A stretch of 21,154 nucleotides of DNA from Ruminococcus flavefaciens (lineage in GTDB: Bacteria; Bacillota; Clostridia; Oscillospirales; Ruminococcaceae). The notes beneath the pieces are model-generated. The model had not been told where the DNA came from. It did not search any database and worked only from the letters and a program-made list of their open reading frames with translations. A program made the position numbers and the translations under genes. Shown one piece after another: positions 1 through 8,137 of the stretch. The stretch covers positions 1 through 21,154 of the forward strand of contig SFMO01000194.1 of assembly GCA_004554385.1 (NCBI GenBank), in the 5' to 3' direction. Within the stretch, counting starts at the first letter, position 1; every line of letters starts with the position of its first letter.

Positions 1-50
1 GCCCACTCCCGGTAACGCAGTTCTCTCTTCACTTCTTTGATCGTTGCCAT
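1..50 (-). CDS. IS66-type accessory transposition protein (TnpA-like), 5' fragment
   Basis: Only the first 17 codons lie in the window (MATIKEVKRELRYREWA), running off the left edge. The start is supported by an AAGGAG ribosome binding site eight bases upstream (positions 59-64 on the complementary strand). A short charged start followed by a Trp-containing segment resembles the small accessory proteins of IS66 elements in Clostridia, and an IS66-like terminal sequence lies about 90 bases upstream at 121-140. The family assignment rests mainly on that terminus because the visible protein is so short. Could also be another small transposition protein. Confidence 0.55.
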   Translation of the reverse strand, partial: MATIKEVKRELRYREW

Positions 51-140
51 GTGCTCAGCTCCTTTCAGCGTTTTCCGCTTCGGAACTATTTTACTGCTTT
101 TTCATTATGCTGTAAAGGGCTGAGGGTGGTTGGCGCTTAC
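1..140 (-). mobile_element. End of an IS66-family insertion sequence
   Basis: Read on the minus strand, the element begins at position 140 with GTAAGCGCCAACCACCCTCA. IS66-family inverted repeats characteristically start with GTAAGCG. The end is followed by about 90 non-coding bases and then the start of a small gene at 50, which is the usual arrangement at an IS66 left end. IS66 elements make 8-bp target duplications, so one copy would be 141-148 (TCATAAAC); the other copy lies outside the window. Confidence 0.6.
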
Positions 141-1001
141 TCATAAACTCAATAATTGCTCCGAAACAAACAATAAATAATACTCTGAAATCTGAATAAA
201 CTCATCTTGAGTAAATTCTTTCTTTTGTACACATTCCATTTCCTGGAATTATCACAAGGAATTGCAATTTTTATACTTAACTTCTTTTGCAATCTTTTAA
301 ATTAACTATCCCTATTTCGTTAAAATTCATTGACACTCTAGCACAAACAAGTATGACTGATTAATTATTATTTTATACGCTTAATTGGTTCTCTCCAATT
401 CAAAGTATCCTCATAAATTTACTATTAAAGCAATTGAATAAGGTTATTTGTAATTATATCAATTATATCATATTGTCAAAAAAACTTCAATATCTTCGAT
501 ACCATTACCTTGATATAATTATAATAGTTCACACAAGCAAAGTAATAAATGCGATATTAATCAAAATCTCTTACTAAACGCCTTAGTTTCATGCATCAAA
601 GCTACAAAGAATATATTTTTAAAAAACGTTTGCTTGTACAATCATTTACCTAAAATAATCTTTTGTGATTAATATATTACTTGTCTACTGCAACTTTAGT
701 TAATATCCCACCATTGAATACTATATGCCCCCTATGGAAATCAGATATTTGAATAATCTTTATCATATTTTTCTCCTTATAATGCTTTGTGGCCAAACTC
801 GAATTTCAATTATAAAACTAGATATAATTGATCTTTTATACATATTATACCAATAACACCTAACAAAGTCAACAACCAAGTCGCAAAATGCATATATATG
901 TCACAAAATACATATTCTTCAAGGTGAACGATAAATCAATTAACTATCAAGTCTGAAGTGATACTTTTTCAATGAAAGTTAATATTTATTCTCTATTGAA
1001 A
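141..1001. other. AT-rich stretch without an intact gene
   Basis: About 860 bases of very AT-rich sequence between the IS66 end and the terminator of the ATPase gene. Stop codons are frequent in all six frames. The only coding signal found is a 29-codon reading frame with a good ribosome binding site at 677-766 (listed separately). No RNA gene, repeat array or long hairpin was recognised. Confidence 0.5.
677..766 (-). pseudogene. 29-residue ORF resembling the N-terminus of a calcineurin-like phosphoesterase
   Basis: The ORF has a strong ribosome binding site (AAGGAG, six bases before ATG) and encodes MIKIIQISDFHRG followed by a short stretch ending ILTKVAVDK and TAA. The start matches the first strand and Asp-x-His metal-binding motif of calcineurin-like metallophosphoesterases, which typically begin with an 'IIxISDxHxG' pattern. 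The rest of such an enzyme (normally over 250 residues) is not visible downstream, where stops are frequent. It is probably the decayed 5' end of such a gene. A genuine small peptide gene cannot be excluded, since the ribosome binding site is intact. Confidence 0.35.
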
Positions 1002-1028
1002 AAAGTGCCATCAATACGATGACACTTT
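1002..1028 (-). terminator. Rho-independent terminator of the ATPase/nuclease gene
   Basis: On the minus strand this is an 11-bp stem (arms AAAGTGTCATC and GATGGCACTTT, one G-U pair) with a five-base loop, followed by a run of T. It starts about 20 bases after the stop codon of the 1047-2612 gene, so it clearly ends that transcript. Confidence 0.8.
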
Positions 1029-1046
1029 CCTTATATATTCAAATTA

Positions 1047-2612
1047 TTACACCTTACATCTTTCTATTATACAAGTATGACCTTTCTTCTCGTCATAGTT
1101 AATACCGACAAGTATTATTTCAGAGGAATGCTCTGAAACTTTGTGAAGATAATTATTATCCTTGATCTGCTGTATCGCTTCTTCTGCAGAGTGTCCTTTT
1201 TTTAGTTCAATTATCAATGCTGGCAGTGTTCTCCCGATTCTTGGAATGAACACAAGATCTGCAAAGCCTTTTCCAGTAGGCAGCTCTCTATGGAGAATAT
1301 AGTCCTTTCTTGCCGAGTAATATGCTATCGAAAGAACACAGGCAAGCGAGTTTTCATCGTTATACTGCAATATTGAAGTATTTTCACTGTGGCTGTCCGA
1401 TATAAGCTTCGCAACTTTCTCGGCATCGCAATTGAGTGTTGCCTGAAGCAAATCGTCTGAAACTTTCAGCGATTTTGACACCTCAGCCCAATCCTTATTG
1501 CGTATCGTACTTGCAAACTGCTCTGACACCTCATAATTCGGTATCGCTACTTCATTTGTTTCCGAATCAAATGTCAGGTAACCGAGATGGACAAGGAGAG
1601 TCAGCACGTCATCCTGCGAGTTGAATGTTACCATATCATTAGTAAAGGTGGAAGGATCAATTTTCTTCTTTTCTCCTGCGAGAAGCTTTATTACAGTATC
1701 TCTCAAACCATCATCGTTTCTGAAAATAAACTCTTCAAGTGCTTCATAGTTCTCGGTTGAAGTCCAGTAATTCTTGAAAATACCTCTTGTAAGAGCTTCT
1801 ACGACTGATTTCGGATTATATATAGATTCTCCGTTAACTGTATATCCATCATACCAACGCTTAACTTCACTAAAATCTTTTTTATAGTCCTTGCATAGCT
1901 TTATTACCTCTTTTTCAGTAAAGCCTGTAAACTCCTGTATCGGAGCAGCATTAGTCATTGCTATTTCTGTAAACATATTAAGAGCTGAGTGCTTACCATA
2001 TTTTTTTATTGGCAGTATTCCTGTCATATACGCAAGGGCAACGTAACTTTGATCTTTTAATGTATCCCTTAAAAAATCAAGATACTTCTCCTGAGATTCC
2101 TTATCATTTTTAAGTTCTCTGAATATACAGTCCCACTCATCTATTATAAATATAAATGGAATTTTATACTGAGCGAAAGCTTTATTCAAAACATTAAGCA
2201 GTGTCTTTCTTCTCGGCATATTCAAATCAGGATACTGTTCAATAACTTCGTCAATAATATCCTCGCATATGAATTGTATCATTTCGTCAATATTTTTTGA
2301 TTCTCCAAGAAAGTTTACCATATTAATGTGAATCACATTATATTTGTTCAGATGCTTTTCAAAGGTTGGAGCGGACGATATTTTGTATTTGCTGAACATT
2401 TCTTTAGAGTCACAGCCTTTGCTGTAATAAGCAACAAGCATATTAGCAGCCATTGATTTTCCAAAGCGTCTTGGTCTGCTTACACATATAAATCTCTGCT
2501 CCGTATAAATCAAATTATTCGTACTCTTTATTAACTCGCTTTTATCAACATATAATTCTGAATTAATGGCTATTTGAAAATCCATATTATCAGGATTAAG
2601 GTATATTCCCAT
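1047..2612 (-). CDS. AAA-ATPase-like / PD-(D/E)XK nuclease family protein (DUF1703 type)
   Basis: The start at 2612 is chosen because AGGAGG lies seven bases upstream, giving 521 residues beginning MGIYLNPDNM, a typical start for this family; an open frame to 2699 lacks a start signal. The N-terminal domain has a Walker A-like SRPRRFGKS at about 45-53 and a Walker B FIFIIDEWD ending near residue 161. The C-terminal domain has a PD-(D/E)XK nuclease pattern with Asp452 (GFADLVF), then Glu469-Leu-Lys471 (IIELKKG). These proteins (PF09820 plus PF08011) are abundant, often in many copies, in anaerobic gut bacteria. Their role is not established; mobile-DNA or defence functions have been suggested. 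The gene is monocistronic, with its own terminator at 1002-1028. Family assignment is firm, function is not. Confidence 0.88.
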   Translation of the reverse strand: MGIYLNPDNMDFQIAINSELYVDKSELIKSTNNLIYTEQRFICVSRPRRFGKSMAANMLVAYYSKGCDSKEMFSKYKISSAPTFEKHLNKYNVIHINMVNFLGESKNIDEMIQFICEDIIDEVIEQYPDLNMPRRKTLLNVLNKAFAQYKIPFIFIIDEWDCIFRELKNDKESQEKYLDFLRDTLKDQSYVALAYMTGILPIKKYGKHSALNMFTEIAMTNAAPIQEFTGFTEKEVIKLCKDYKKDFSEVKRWYDGYTVNGESIYNPKSVVEALTRGIFKNYWTSTENYEALEEFIFRNDDGLRDTVIKLLAGEKKKIDPSTFTNDMVTFNSQDDVLTLLVHLGYLTFDSETNEVAIPNYEVSEQFASTIRNKDWAEVSKSLKVSDDLLQATLNCDAEKVAKLISDSHSENTSILQYNDENSLACVLSIAYYSARKDYILHRELPTGKGFADLVFIPRIGRTLPALIIELKKGHSAEEAIQQIKDNNYLHKVSEHSSEIILVGINYDEKKGHTCIIERCKV

Positions 2613-2995
2613 TGCCGTTCCTCCTTTGCTTTTATTACTTATATTATACTCTATATCGCAGAAAAAATCAACTGTTTTGAAGGAAATAGGAATCTGCACT
2701 GCTTTTTGTGTCTGCTATGCCTCACACTGCCGCACAAACCACTTTTATTGGCTTACTGACCCGTCGTTTGTATATGCAACCTCACGTAGCTATATCCCTT
2801 CAAAAATAACTTTTCTCGCTTCAGTTATGTACCGTTTGGTATTGTAAGAGCTATAAAAAACGCCTGCAGATGCAAGCGTTGATAAAGGATGTAATTTGTA
2901 TTTGAGCCTGTAATCCATACTTTATAAAATACCGAACAGTTCAGTATTATTATAAGCAATATATTATTAGCAAGCAAAGTATCAGCTAATCCACT
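2613..2995. other. Intergenic region without a recognised gene
   Basis: About 380 bases between the membrane-protein gene and the ATPase gene. It contains a terminator for the upstream minus-strand operon (2859-2880) and the ribosome binding site of the ATPase gene (2619-2624 region). The stretch 2690-2850 has short open frames on the plus strand but none with a start signal or recognisable product. Confidence 0.5.
2859..2880 (-). terminator. Terminator of the SIR2-SLOG / membrane protein operon
   Basis: On the minus strand: AACGC paired with GCGTT around a short inner TGCA stem, followed by a T-rich tail (GCGTTTTTTATAG). It lies about 115 bases beyond the stop codon of the 2996-3646 gene. 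Confidence 0.6.
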
Positions 2996-3646
2996 CTAAT
3001 TTTGTCTCATTTTAATATCCTTGAGTGTATTCCTTAAATTTTTAATCTCATTTATAGATCCTGTTTTTAAAAGTAGGTCAGTCAATGTTGCAACAATGTT
3101 TATAAAGACAAAGCAAACTAATGCTGTAAGCAATATTCCAAATATTACACTTATAATTGCAATTATAGAAACCGTCCCTACTTTATCTTTTATAATATCT
3201 GCTATTATTTTCGCTATCGGCAATACTATAATTTGAGCATAACCTATTATTCGTCTTCTTTCTTTACTTTGTGCATTAATCAAATTATCGCATTCTAAGA
3301 TTAAATATTCTATTCTCTTTTCTTCAGCCCAATTAATATCATTAATAATTAATTTCTTTTGTAGTTCATTCAAAAATTCATCATAAGCTTTTACTCTATC
3401 TTTTGATTTTTTTATGCTTTTTCGATCTATTATAAAAATCAACATAAATAATACAACAAATGTAACAGCTTCAGCGATAAGCACCTCTGGTATTGGGAAG
3501 AATAGTTCTGCTATTCCAATAACAAACAAAATAATCAAACATATGTAAGATACAGTTAAATTATTCTTTACATTAGCAATCTTTAAACTTTTCTCTCTAT
3601 AATCCGCTTTTTGTCTCAGATACAATTCAAGTATATGATAAACCAT
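2996..3646 (-). CDS. Four-segment membrane protein, putative partner of the SIR2-SLOG protein
   Basis: I do not recognise a named family. The start at 3646 (MVYHILELYL) is preferred over the upstream ATG at 3661, because AAGGTG six bases before 3646 is a good ribosome binding site and would otherwise lie inside the coding region. The 216 residues show a basic N-terminus, a hydrophobic hairpin (about 30-50 and 54-74), a long charged, probably helical soluble section (75-130), a third hydrophobic segment (132-152), a long fourth one (158-186), and a basic tail. The first hairpin, preceded by a basic tyrosine-containing helix, recalls SLATT-type two-segment effectors that associate with SLOG and SMODS proteins (inference only). 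It lies 103 bases downstream of the thsA-like gene on the same strand, with a shared terminator, so co-transcription is likely. Very AT-rich, like its neighbour. Confidence 0.7.
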   Translation of the reverse strand: MVYHILELYLRQKADYREKSLKIANVKNNLTVSYICLIILFVIGIAELFFPIPEVLIAEAVTFVVLFMLIFIIDRKSIKKSKDRVKAYDEFLNELQKKLIINDINWAEEKRIEYLILECDNLINAQSKERRRIIGYAQIIVLPIAKIIADIIKDKVGTVSIIAIISVIFGILLTALVCFVFINIVATLTDLLLKTGSINEIKNLRNTLKDIKMRQN

Positions 3647-3748
3647 AAAACGCACCTTCATATCATAGTATTTTTATATTATCGTGTATTCTCAGACTTT
3701 AAACATATTAGTATCTCATACACACAGTTCTAATTAATAAGTATATAG

Positions 3749-5218
3749 TTAAACAGAATTATACTTTTCACTTTTAAAAAACTTAATAAACGAAATAATA
3801 TTTTCAATTAGTTGTTCCGTTCCAACAAAATCATCATTAAGCTTTTCAAATGCTTCCATCAAGTCATTATTTATGTTTGTATAGTAATCTTCTGGTTTTT
3901 CTTTAATTTTATTCCAAATATCTTTAGCAACATATCCGGTAATGCCAACAGGCACTATAAGATTATGTTTCTCCTTTGCAATTTCAAATTCAGAAAGCAT
4001 ACCGCCTGCTTTTTGAATTTTTTCATTTTCTAACTTATTTCCAAATAGAAAAATTGACACACCCGCGCGTGAAATCATATCCTGACGATACTTTTTCCAG
4101 AGTTCATCTCGTTTTGAACCTTCAAGCCCCTGTGGAAATGGTCGGAGAAGCAGCCTGTCCTCATTTATTGAATTACTCTGCATGTATATTTCTTCTAAAG
4201 CACCAGTTATAACAGCACTGCCAACACCGAGTCCGAAACCAGATATAATATTGAATTCTTCAGATATTAATCGCTTGCTAAGATTTGAAATAAAATCTAT
4301 TGCTTCTTTTTCCTTGTATTTACCATACTCTGCTGCACTACCAGATATAAATATATTATTTCTATTTATTCTTCTACTTATTTCGTTTAAAATATCAGTT
4401 ATCTCACTGTACTCATTAATCAATACAGCTTTTATGTTATAACGTTTCAAGTCTTCAATGAAAAAATCATGTTTCCGATTATTATATTCGTACGCAGCTT
4501 CATCAAAACTGCCATCAGTTTTTTTGTAATCTGATTTCTTGATTTTTCTCATAATAGCATAATGTTGCCTAATATTTTTGGAATCATATTCTATTCTGAC
4601 TCTACTTAAAATATAATCAATATTTGGATCAGTAAAACTGAATCCAATAAACAGAAATGTTTTGGATATAAGGTCACCACTTAATGCCGTAATAAAATTT
4701 GCATGTGCACGATAATATTTCTCATAATCATCTTTTATAAGAACCGCTTCATCAGGATTGTTTTTATCACCATGCATTTTATAGACAATTGCATCTCTGT
4801 GAGCTCTTGTTAGAGCAAGCTGTGAGTCTCTACTCTTTACATCAACTACACGTTTTGCATCATTTAAAGCGTCCTCTATTAGGGAATCATAATTTGTTGT
4901 CCATATTGTAGAAATAGGCAAGCGAGCAATTATTCTATGATTATCACCAAAGCTTTTTTCTTTATTAAATTCATTAAAAATAGTATCGTTGATTATACTC
5001 CTATTCCCGTTCTTATTATAGCAATACTGAGCTAATGCAACTAAATCGTGTTCTTTATCAACTTCAAGTCCTAAATCTTCAGCTATTCCACGAATCAGTT
5101 CTTTCCAGTCAACAAAACCAGCACTTTTAGAAAAACCTGCACCTAAAAATAATGCCGCACTGTTATTCTGAATTTCTTTAACATATTTATTAATAAAGGA
5201 ATTAATTTCCCTATTCAT
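3749..5218 (-). CDS. thsA: ThsA-like SIR2-SLOG NADase (Thoeris antiphage effector)
   Basis: The protein has 489 residues, close to the 476 of Bacillus cereus ThsA. An N-terminal SIR2 domain shows the nucleotide-binding loop FLGAGFSKSAGF (about 24-35), TTNYD with Asn109, and KMHGD with His149. Asn and His are 40 residues apart, as in ThsA (Asn112/His152 from memory). A C-terminal SLOG domain starts near 289 (IFISGSAAEYGKY) and continues IISGFGLGVG (324-333). Arg378, Lys395 and Glu410 have the same spacing as the cyclic-ADP-ribose-contacting residues Arg371, Lys388 and Glu403 I recall for ThsA. Known ThsA proteins destroy NAD+ once a TIR protein (ThsB) makes the cyclic signal. No TIR gene lies beside it; the downstream partner is a membrane protein. 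The start has AGGAAGGTG seven bases upstream. Low GC suggests horizontal acquisition. Confidence 0.87.
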   Translation of the reverse strand: MNREINSFINKYVKEIQNNSAALFLGAGFSKSAGFVDWKELIRGIAEDLGLEVDKEHDLVALAQYCYNKNGNRSIINDTIFNEFNKEKSFGDNHRIIARLPISTIWTTNYDSLIEDALNDAKRVVDVKSRDSQLALTRAHRDAIVYKMHGDKNNPDEAVLIKDDYEKYYRAHANFITALSGDLISKTFLFIGFSFTDPNIDYILSRVRIEYDSKNIRQHYAIMRKIKKSDYKKTDGSFDEAAYEYNNRKHDFFIEDLKRYNIKAVLINEYSEITDILNEISRRINRNNIFISGSAAEYGKYKEKEAIDFISNLSKRLISEEFNIISGFGLGVGSAVITGALEEIYMQSNSINEDRLLLRPFPQGLEGSKRDELWKKYRQDMISRAGVSIFLFGNKLENEKIQKAGGMLSEFEIAKEKHNLIVPVGITGYVAKDIWNKIKEKPEDYYTNINNDLMEAFEKLNDDFVGTEQLIENIISFIKFFKSEKYNSV

Positions 5219-5291
5219 AGTTTTTCACCTTCCTAAAGACTACAGTTGACAATTTTACAGTGTTTTTTAAATTCCGTTTTGGGGTTCTACT

Positions 5292-5603
5292 TTAAGGAGC
5301 AACTTCAATGGGATTAACCGCCTCTTTGTGAGCCTGTTTCTGCTCAATAATTATTGCGCGTGTATATATCGGCGGTTCATTAATAAAGATAGAACTGTCG
5401 GAAGTAATAATAAGAGAGCCATTTTCCGAAGTAACATTACCTTCTGACTGTATCCCTGATGTATCAATGGATTCTATTATGGGTTTTGTTGTAAAGCTTG
5501 TGTAATTACAAAGAAAAATCTCAAATACCGTAAGCACCACTGATAATATAAACAATCGCTTGATTATTACAGTATACTTGTTTTTCAATAGAGTGCCGTA
5601 GGC
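5292..5603 (-). pseudogene. 3' fragment of the membrane-protein gene split by the integrated element
   Basis: The frame opens at the element boundary (GCC TAC GGC ACT CTA TTG, reading down from 5603) and encodes GTLLKNKYTV, then a membrane segment (KRLFILSVVLTVFEIFLC) and an exported-looking Ser/Thr/Asn-rich section. It ends at an abrupt tail, KEAVNPIEVAP. It has no convincing ribosome binding site for the TTG at 5588. Joined through the core with the fragment at 20963-20784, the frame is continuous (FAAGTPY then GTLLKNKY), giving about 161 residues with three membrane segments. The protein family is not recognised; large membrane proteins of the YfhO kind start similarly. The unusual C-terminus suggests the 3' end may also have been lost when the thsA region arrived. 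Confidence 0.6.
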
Positions 5604-5617
5604 AACACCTTAACAAC
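5592..5617 (+). other. attL of the large serine recombinase element
   Basis: The core CGTAGG (5597-5602) is shared in direct orientation with 20783-20788. The bases right of the core (GCAACACCTTAACAAC, 5602-5617) are the inverted complement of the element's right-end arm (20768-20783) at 15 of 16 positions. The bases left of the core belong to the interrupted host gene and keep its reading frame. Confidence 0.78.
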
Positions 5618-5633
5618 GATTATTTGGTAAAGT

Positions 5634-5662
5634 TTGGACGGTTGGTTTTACAACAATAAAAC
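5634..5662 (+). promoter_or_regulatory. Probable promoter/operator upstream of the small element gene
   Basis: TTGGAC (5634-5639), a 17-base spacer and TAAAAC (5657-5662) form a moderate sigma-A-type promoter. Its spacer contains 17 bases (5636-5652) that recur, on the opposite strand, at 19138-19154 in the recombinase promoter region. This suggests a common operator. An additional GGTTTTA/TAAAACC inverted repeat spans 5644-5662. Confidence 0.4.
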
Positions 5663-5679
5663 CGAAAGGACAGATACAA

Positions 5680-5910
5680 ATGATTGATGCGATGTACAAT
5701 TACAGACAGGGTGAAATCCACTCCGCTGAGTTCTCTGATGAGTTCAACAAGCTCTGTATCCCCTTTGAAGATTCGCTGAGTGAGGAGCAGATTGATGTGT
5801 TTCACAAGCTCCTCGACTGCGTGAGCGAGACTGCCTCTGCTGAGATGAGAGCTGCCTACAAAGTCGGATTCAAGGACGGTGCGACTATGATGCAGGAGAT
5901 TCAGGACTGA
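5680..5910 (+). CDS. Small conserved protein of unknown function (DUF6809-like)
   Basis: A 76-residue acidic, all-helical-looking protein (MIDAMYNYRQ to MMQEIQD). AAAGGA nine bases upstream supports the start. The layout (start, acidic helix, then YKVGFKDGATMMQEI at the end) resembles the small DUF6809-type proteins common on Firmicute mobile elements; this match is from memory and moderate. It is the first gene inside the left end of the element, followed at once by a strong terminator, so it forms its own transcript. A shared operator-like sequence links it to the recombinase promoter. Role unknown. Confidence 0.6.
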   Translation: MIDAMYNYRQGEIHSAEFSDEFNKLCIPFEDSLSEEQIDVFHKLLDCVSETASAEMRAAYKVGFKDGATMMQEIQD

Positions 5911-5930
5911 TATAATTAAAGCATAAGTAA

Positions 5931-5978
5931 AGGGCTATGTCCTCCGTAAACGTGTACGGAAGATATAGCTCTGTTTTT
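5931..5978 (+). terminator. Rho-independent terminator after the small element gene
   Basis: A long stem: AGGGCTAT (5931-5938) pairs with ATAGCTCT (5965-5972, one G-U), and TCCGTA pairs with TACGGA inside it. It is followed by TTTTT at 5974-5978 and lies about 20 bases after the stop codon at 5910. Confidence 0.85.
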
Positions 5979-6145
5979 CTTTTCAGATTTAGTTTGTAAG
6001 TTTTTCTTTATTCTCGCTCGATTTGGCAAGTCATCATCACATTGAGTAAAAGCTCATACTCAGGACTGAATACTATAAGGATTTATTTTCAAATATAGCT
6101 TAACTACAATGCGATGTTCTGCTATTTTTCTATACACAAAACCAA

Positions 6146-6174
6146 TTGACGCTGCCTGAATTCTATGCTATAAT
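6146..6174 (+). promoter_or_regulatory. Promoter of the WYL regulator gene
   Basis: TTGACG (6146-6151), a 17-base spacer, and an extended TGC-TATAAT (-10 at 6169-6174). This is near consensus and places the transcript start about 30 bases before the ATG at 6209, which argues against the longer open frame that begins at 6146. Confidence 0.75.
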
Positions 6175-6208
6175 AAAAACAACACAAACCGGAAAGCTGG
6201 TGCTAAGA

Positions 6209-7117
6209 ATGAAAATAGACAGGCTGATCGGCATACTCTCAGTACTTTTGCAGCGTGACAAAGTAACGTCACAGGAGCTTGCAGAGAAATTCGAGGTGTC
6301 ACGGCGGACGATACTGCGTGATATTGAGTCGATCAATATAGCGGGTATCCCCATTGTTTCCGAGCAGGGACAGGGCGGCGGCATTTCGATCATGGACGGA
6401 TACAAAATAGACCGCACACTGCTTTCTTCCGGTGATATGCAGGCGATACTTTCGGGACTGCGAAGCCTTGACAGTGTCAGCGGCACGAACCACTATCGTC
6501 AGCTTATGGAGAAACTCTCTGCTGATGATATGACCTCTGTGAATGTAGATAATCATATCATCATTGATCTGTCAAGCTGGGATAAATCTGCAATCGCCGA
6601 TAAGATAGAGCTGATCAAACAGGCGATAGAACAGCGGCATCTTATCACGTTCTGCTATTACTCCCCAAATGGTGAGAGCAAGCGCAGGATAGAACCGTAT
6701 CATCTGATCTTTCAGTGGTCTGCCTGGTATGTGTGGGGATATTGTACCGAGCGTGAGAATTACAGAATGTTCAAGCTCACCCGAATGACGGAGCTTGCTA
6801 TCACTGATGATAGATGTGAGGACAGAGTTATTCCCAAATACACCTCCGATAAGCTGAGGCATACAAAGGGCGAAATAAAAGCAACCGTAAAATTTGATAT
6901 TTCCGTAAAATGGCGTATTATAGACGAGTTCGGAGCGGATTTTCTGAAATATGATGACAGCGGAAATTTAGTGATGGATTTCACATGGTCGGACAAGCAA
7001 TCGTTTTTCAGCTATATCCTGACCTTTGGCGATAGTGCGGAAATTGTTTCGCCGCAGGAATACCGGCAGGAGTTTGCGGAGCTTGCAAAAAACATTTACA
7101 TCAAATATGAAACATGA
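6209..7117 (+). CDS. YafY-type transcriptional regulator with HTH and WYL domains
   Basis: The start MKIDRLIGILSVLL (6209) gives 302 residues, the usual length for this family; an open frame from 6146 would run through the promoter. Residues 1-60 form a DeoR/HTH_11-type helix-turn-helix (VTSQELAEKFEVSRRTILRDI). A linker with GQGGGISIMDGYKID follows, then the WYL domain, with AWYVWGYC near 180 and the YRMFKLTRM strand after it, and a WCX-like C-terminal section. WYL domains sense small ligands or nucleic acids and control nearby genes. The following gene cluster (7179-9979) on the same strand is the obvious candidate target. It has a consensus promoter of its own. Confidence 0.88.
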   Translation: MKIDRLIGILSVLLQRDKVTSQELAEKFEVSRRTILRDIESINIAGIPIVSEQGQGGGISIMDGYKIDRTLLSSGDMQAILSGLRSLDSVSGTNHYRQLMEKLSADDMTSVNVDNHIIIDLSSWDKSAIADKIELIKQAIEQRHLITFCYYSPNGESKRRIEPYHLIFQWSAWYVWGYCTERENYRMFKLTRMTELAITDDRCEDRVIPKYTSDKLRHTKGEIKATVKFDISVKWRIIDEFGADFLKYDDSGNLVMDFTWSDKQSFFSYILTFGDSAEIVSPQEYRQEFAELAKNIYIKYET

Positions 7118-7178
7118 CATACAGTTGTCACATTTAATGGTGTATAATGAAAGCATATTTTAGATAGAGGGTGATAAT

Positions 7179-7496
7179 ATGCCGTCAACAAAGGAATATC
7201 TCAGCTTTATTCTCGAACAGCTCTCTGACCTTGATGAGATCACTCATAAAGCTATGATGGGCGAATATATCCTGTACTATCGTGGCAGGATCTTCGGCGG
7301 AGTATATGATGACCGTTTTCTCGTGAAGCCTGTGAAGTCCGCCCGTGAGCTGATGCCCGATGCGGCACTGGAGCTTCCCTATGAGGGGGCAAAGGAAATG
7401 CTTCTTGTGGACAATGTGGACGATAAGGAATTTTTGTTTCAGCTTATCACGGCGATGTATGACGAACTGCCGGAGCCGAAGAAACGGAGAAAATGA
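7179..7496 (+). CDS. TfoX N-terminal domain protein
   Basis: A 105-residue protein spanning just the TfoX_N fold: EITHKAMMGEYILYYRGRIFGGVYDDRFLVKPV, then an acidic helix and a lysine-rich tail. The pattern 'MMGEY...Y..G..FG...DDR.L.K' is typical of stand-alone TfoX_N proteins (PF04993) in Firmicutes. Such proteins usually sit beside GyrI-like or regulator genes, as here; their biochemical role is unclear and they should not be assumed to control competence. GGGTGATAAT precedes the ATG, and the stop is one base from the next start (TGA T ATG), so the two genes are co-translated. Confidence 0.85.
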   Translation: MPSTKEYLSFILEQLSDLDEITHKAMMGEYILYYRGRIFGGVYDDRFLVKPVKSARELMPDAALELPYEGAKEMLLVDNVDDKEFLFQLITAMYDELPEPKKRRK

Positions 7497-7497
7497 T

Positions 7498-8124
7498 ATG
7501 CCGTTCGATTTCAAAAAAGAATACAAGGAATACTATATGCCCCCGAAGAAGCCGACGATCGTCACCGTTCCAACCATGAACTATATCGCCGTGCGTGGTG
7601 AGGGTGATCCGAATGCTGAGGGCGGCGAGTACAAGCAGGCGATCGAACTGCTGTACGGAATCGCCTATACGATAAAAATGAGCAAAAAGGGCGATCATCA
7701 GATAGAGGGCTATTTTGATTATGTCGTGCCGCCGCTGGAGGGATTCTGGTGGCAGGACGGAGTTCAGGGCGTGGACTATACTCACAAGGAACATTTCAAG
7801 TGGGTGTCGCTGATACGCCTGCCCGATTTTGTCACAAAAACAGACTTTGACTGGGCGATAGAGGAAGCGACACGCAAGAAGAAAACGGATTTCTCCAAAG
7901 TGGAGTTTCTGACCTATGATGAGGGTTTGTGCGTGCAGTGTATGCACATCGGCGGCTATGATGATGAGCCTGCAACGGTACAGCTTATGCATGAATACAT
8001 GACAGTGCAGGGGTATTCTCTGGATATTTCGCAGAGCCGTTTTCATCACGAGATCTATCTTTCGGACGCAAGGAAGGTTTCCCCCGACAAGCTGAAAACA
8101 GTCATACGGCACCCGATCAAATGA
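7498..8124 (+). CDS. GyrI-like small-molecule-binding domain protein
   Basis: The start at 7498 lies one base after the TfoX_N stop, with GGAG upstream. The longer open frame from 7360 overlaps the previous gene and is rejected. The 208 residues begin MPFDFKKEYKEYYMPPKKPTI and contain PTMNYIAVRGEGDPN (about 23-37), FDYVVPPLEGFWW (about 80-90) and HIGGYDDEPATVQLMHEYM (about 155-175). These are characteristic of the GyrI-like family (SHS2-type fold, PF06445 and relatives), which bind or hydrolyse small drugs or metabolites. Part of the same transcript as the TfoX_N and VOC genes. Confidence 0.88.
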   Translation: MPFDFKKEYKEYYMPPKKPTIVTVPTMNYIAVRGEGDPNAEGGEYKQAIELLYGIAYTIKMSKKGDHQIEGYFDYVVPPLEGFWWQDGVQGVDYTHKEHFKWVSLIRLPDFVTKTDFDWAIEEATRKKKTDFSKVEFLTYDEGLCVQCMHIGGYDDEPATVQLMHEYMTVQGYSLDISQSRFHHEIYLSDARKVSPDKLKTVIRHPIK

Positions 8125-8137
8125 AAGGAGTATTTTT

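Noticed and set aside
5219..5291. A hidden TIR (ThsB) gene next to thsA
   Set aside because: Only about 70 bases separate thsA from the truncated membrane-protein gene, and no TIR-like frame is found elsewhere in the left flank.
5636..5652. Treating the shared 17-mer (with 19138-19154) as the att repeat of the element
   Set aside because: The copies are in opposite orientation and lie inside the element; the CGTAGG core sites restore the host frame and form a palindromic attP, which fits much better.
7360..7497. Longer start for the GyrI-like gene
   Set aside because: Overlaps the TfoX_N gene in a second frame; ATG 7498 has GGAG upstream and matches the family's N-terminus.
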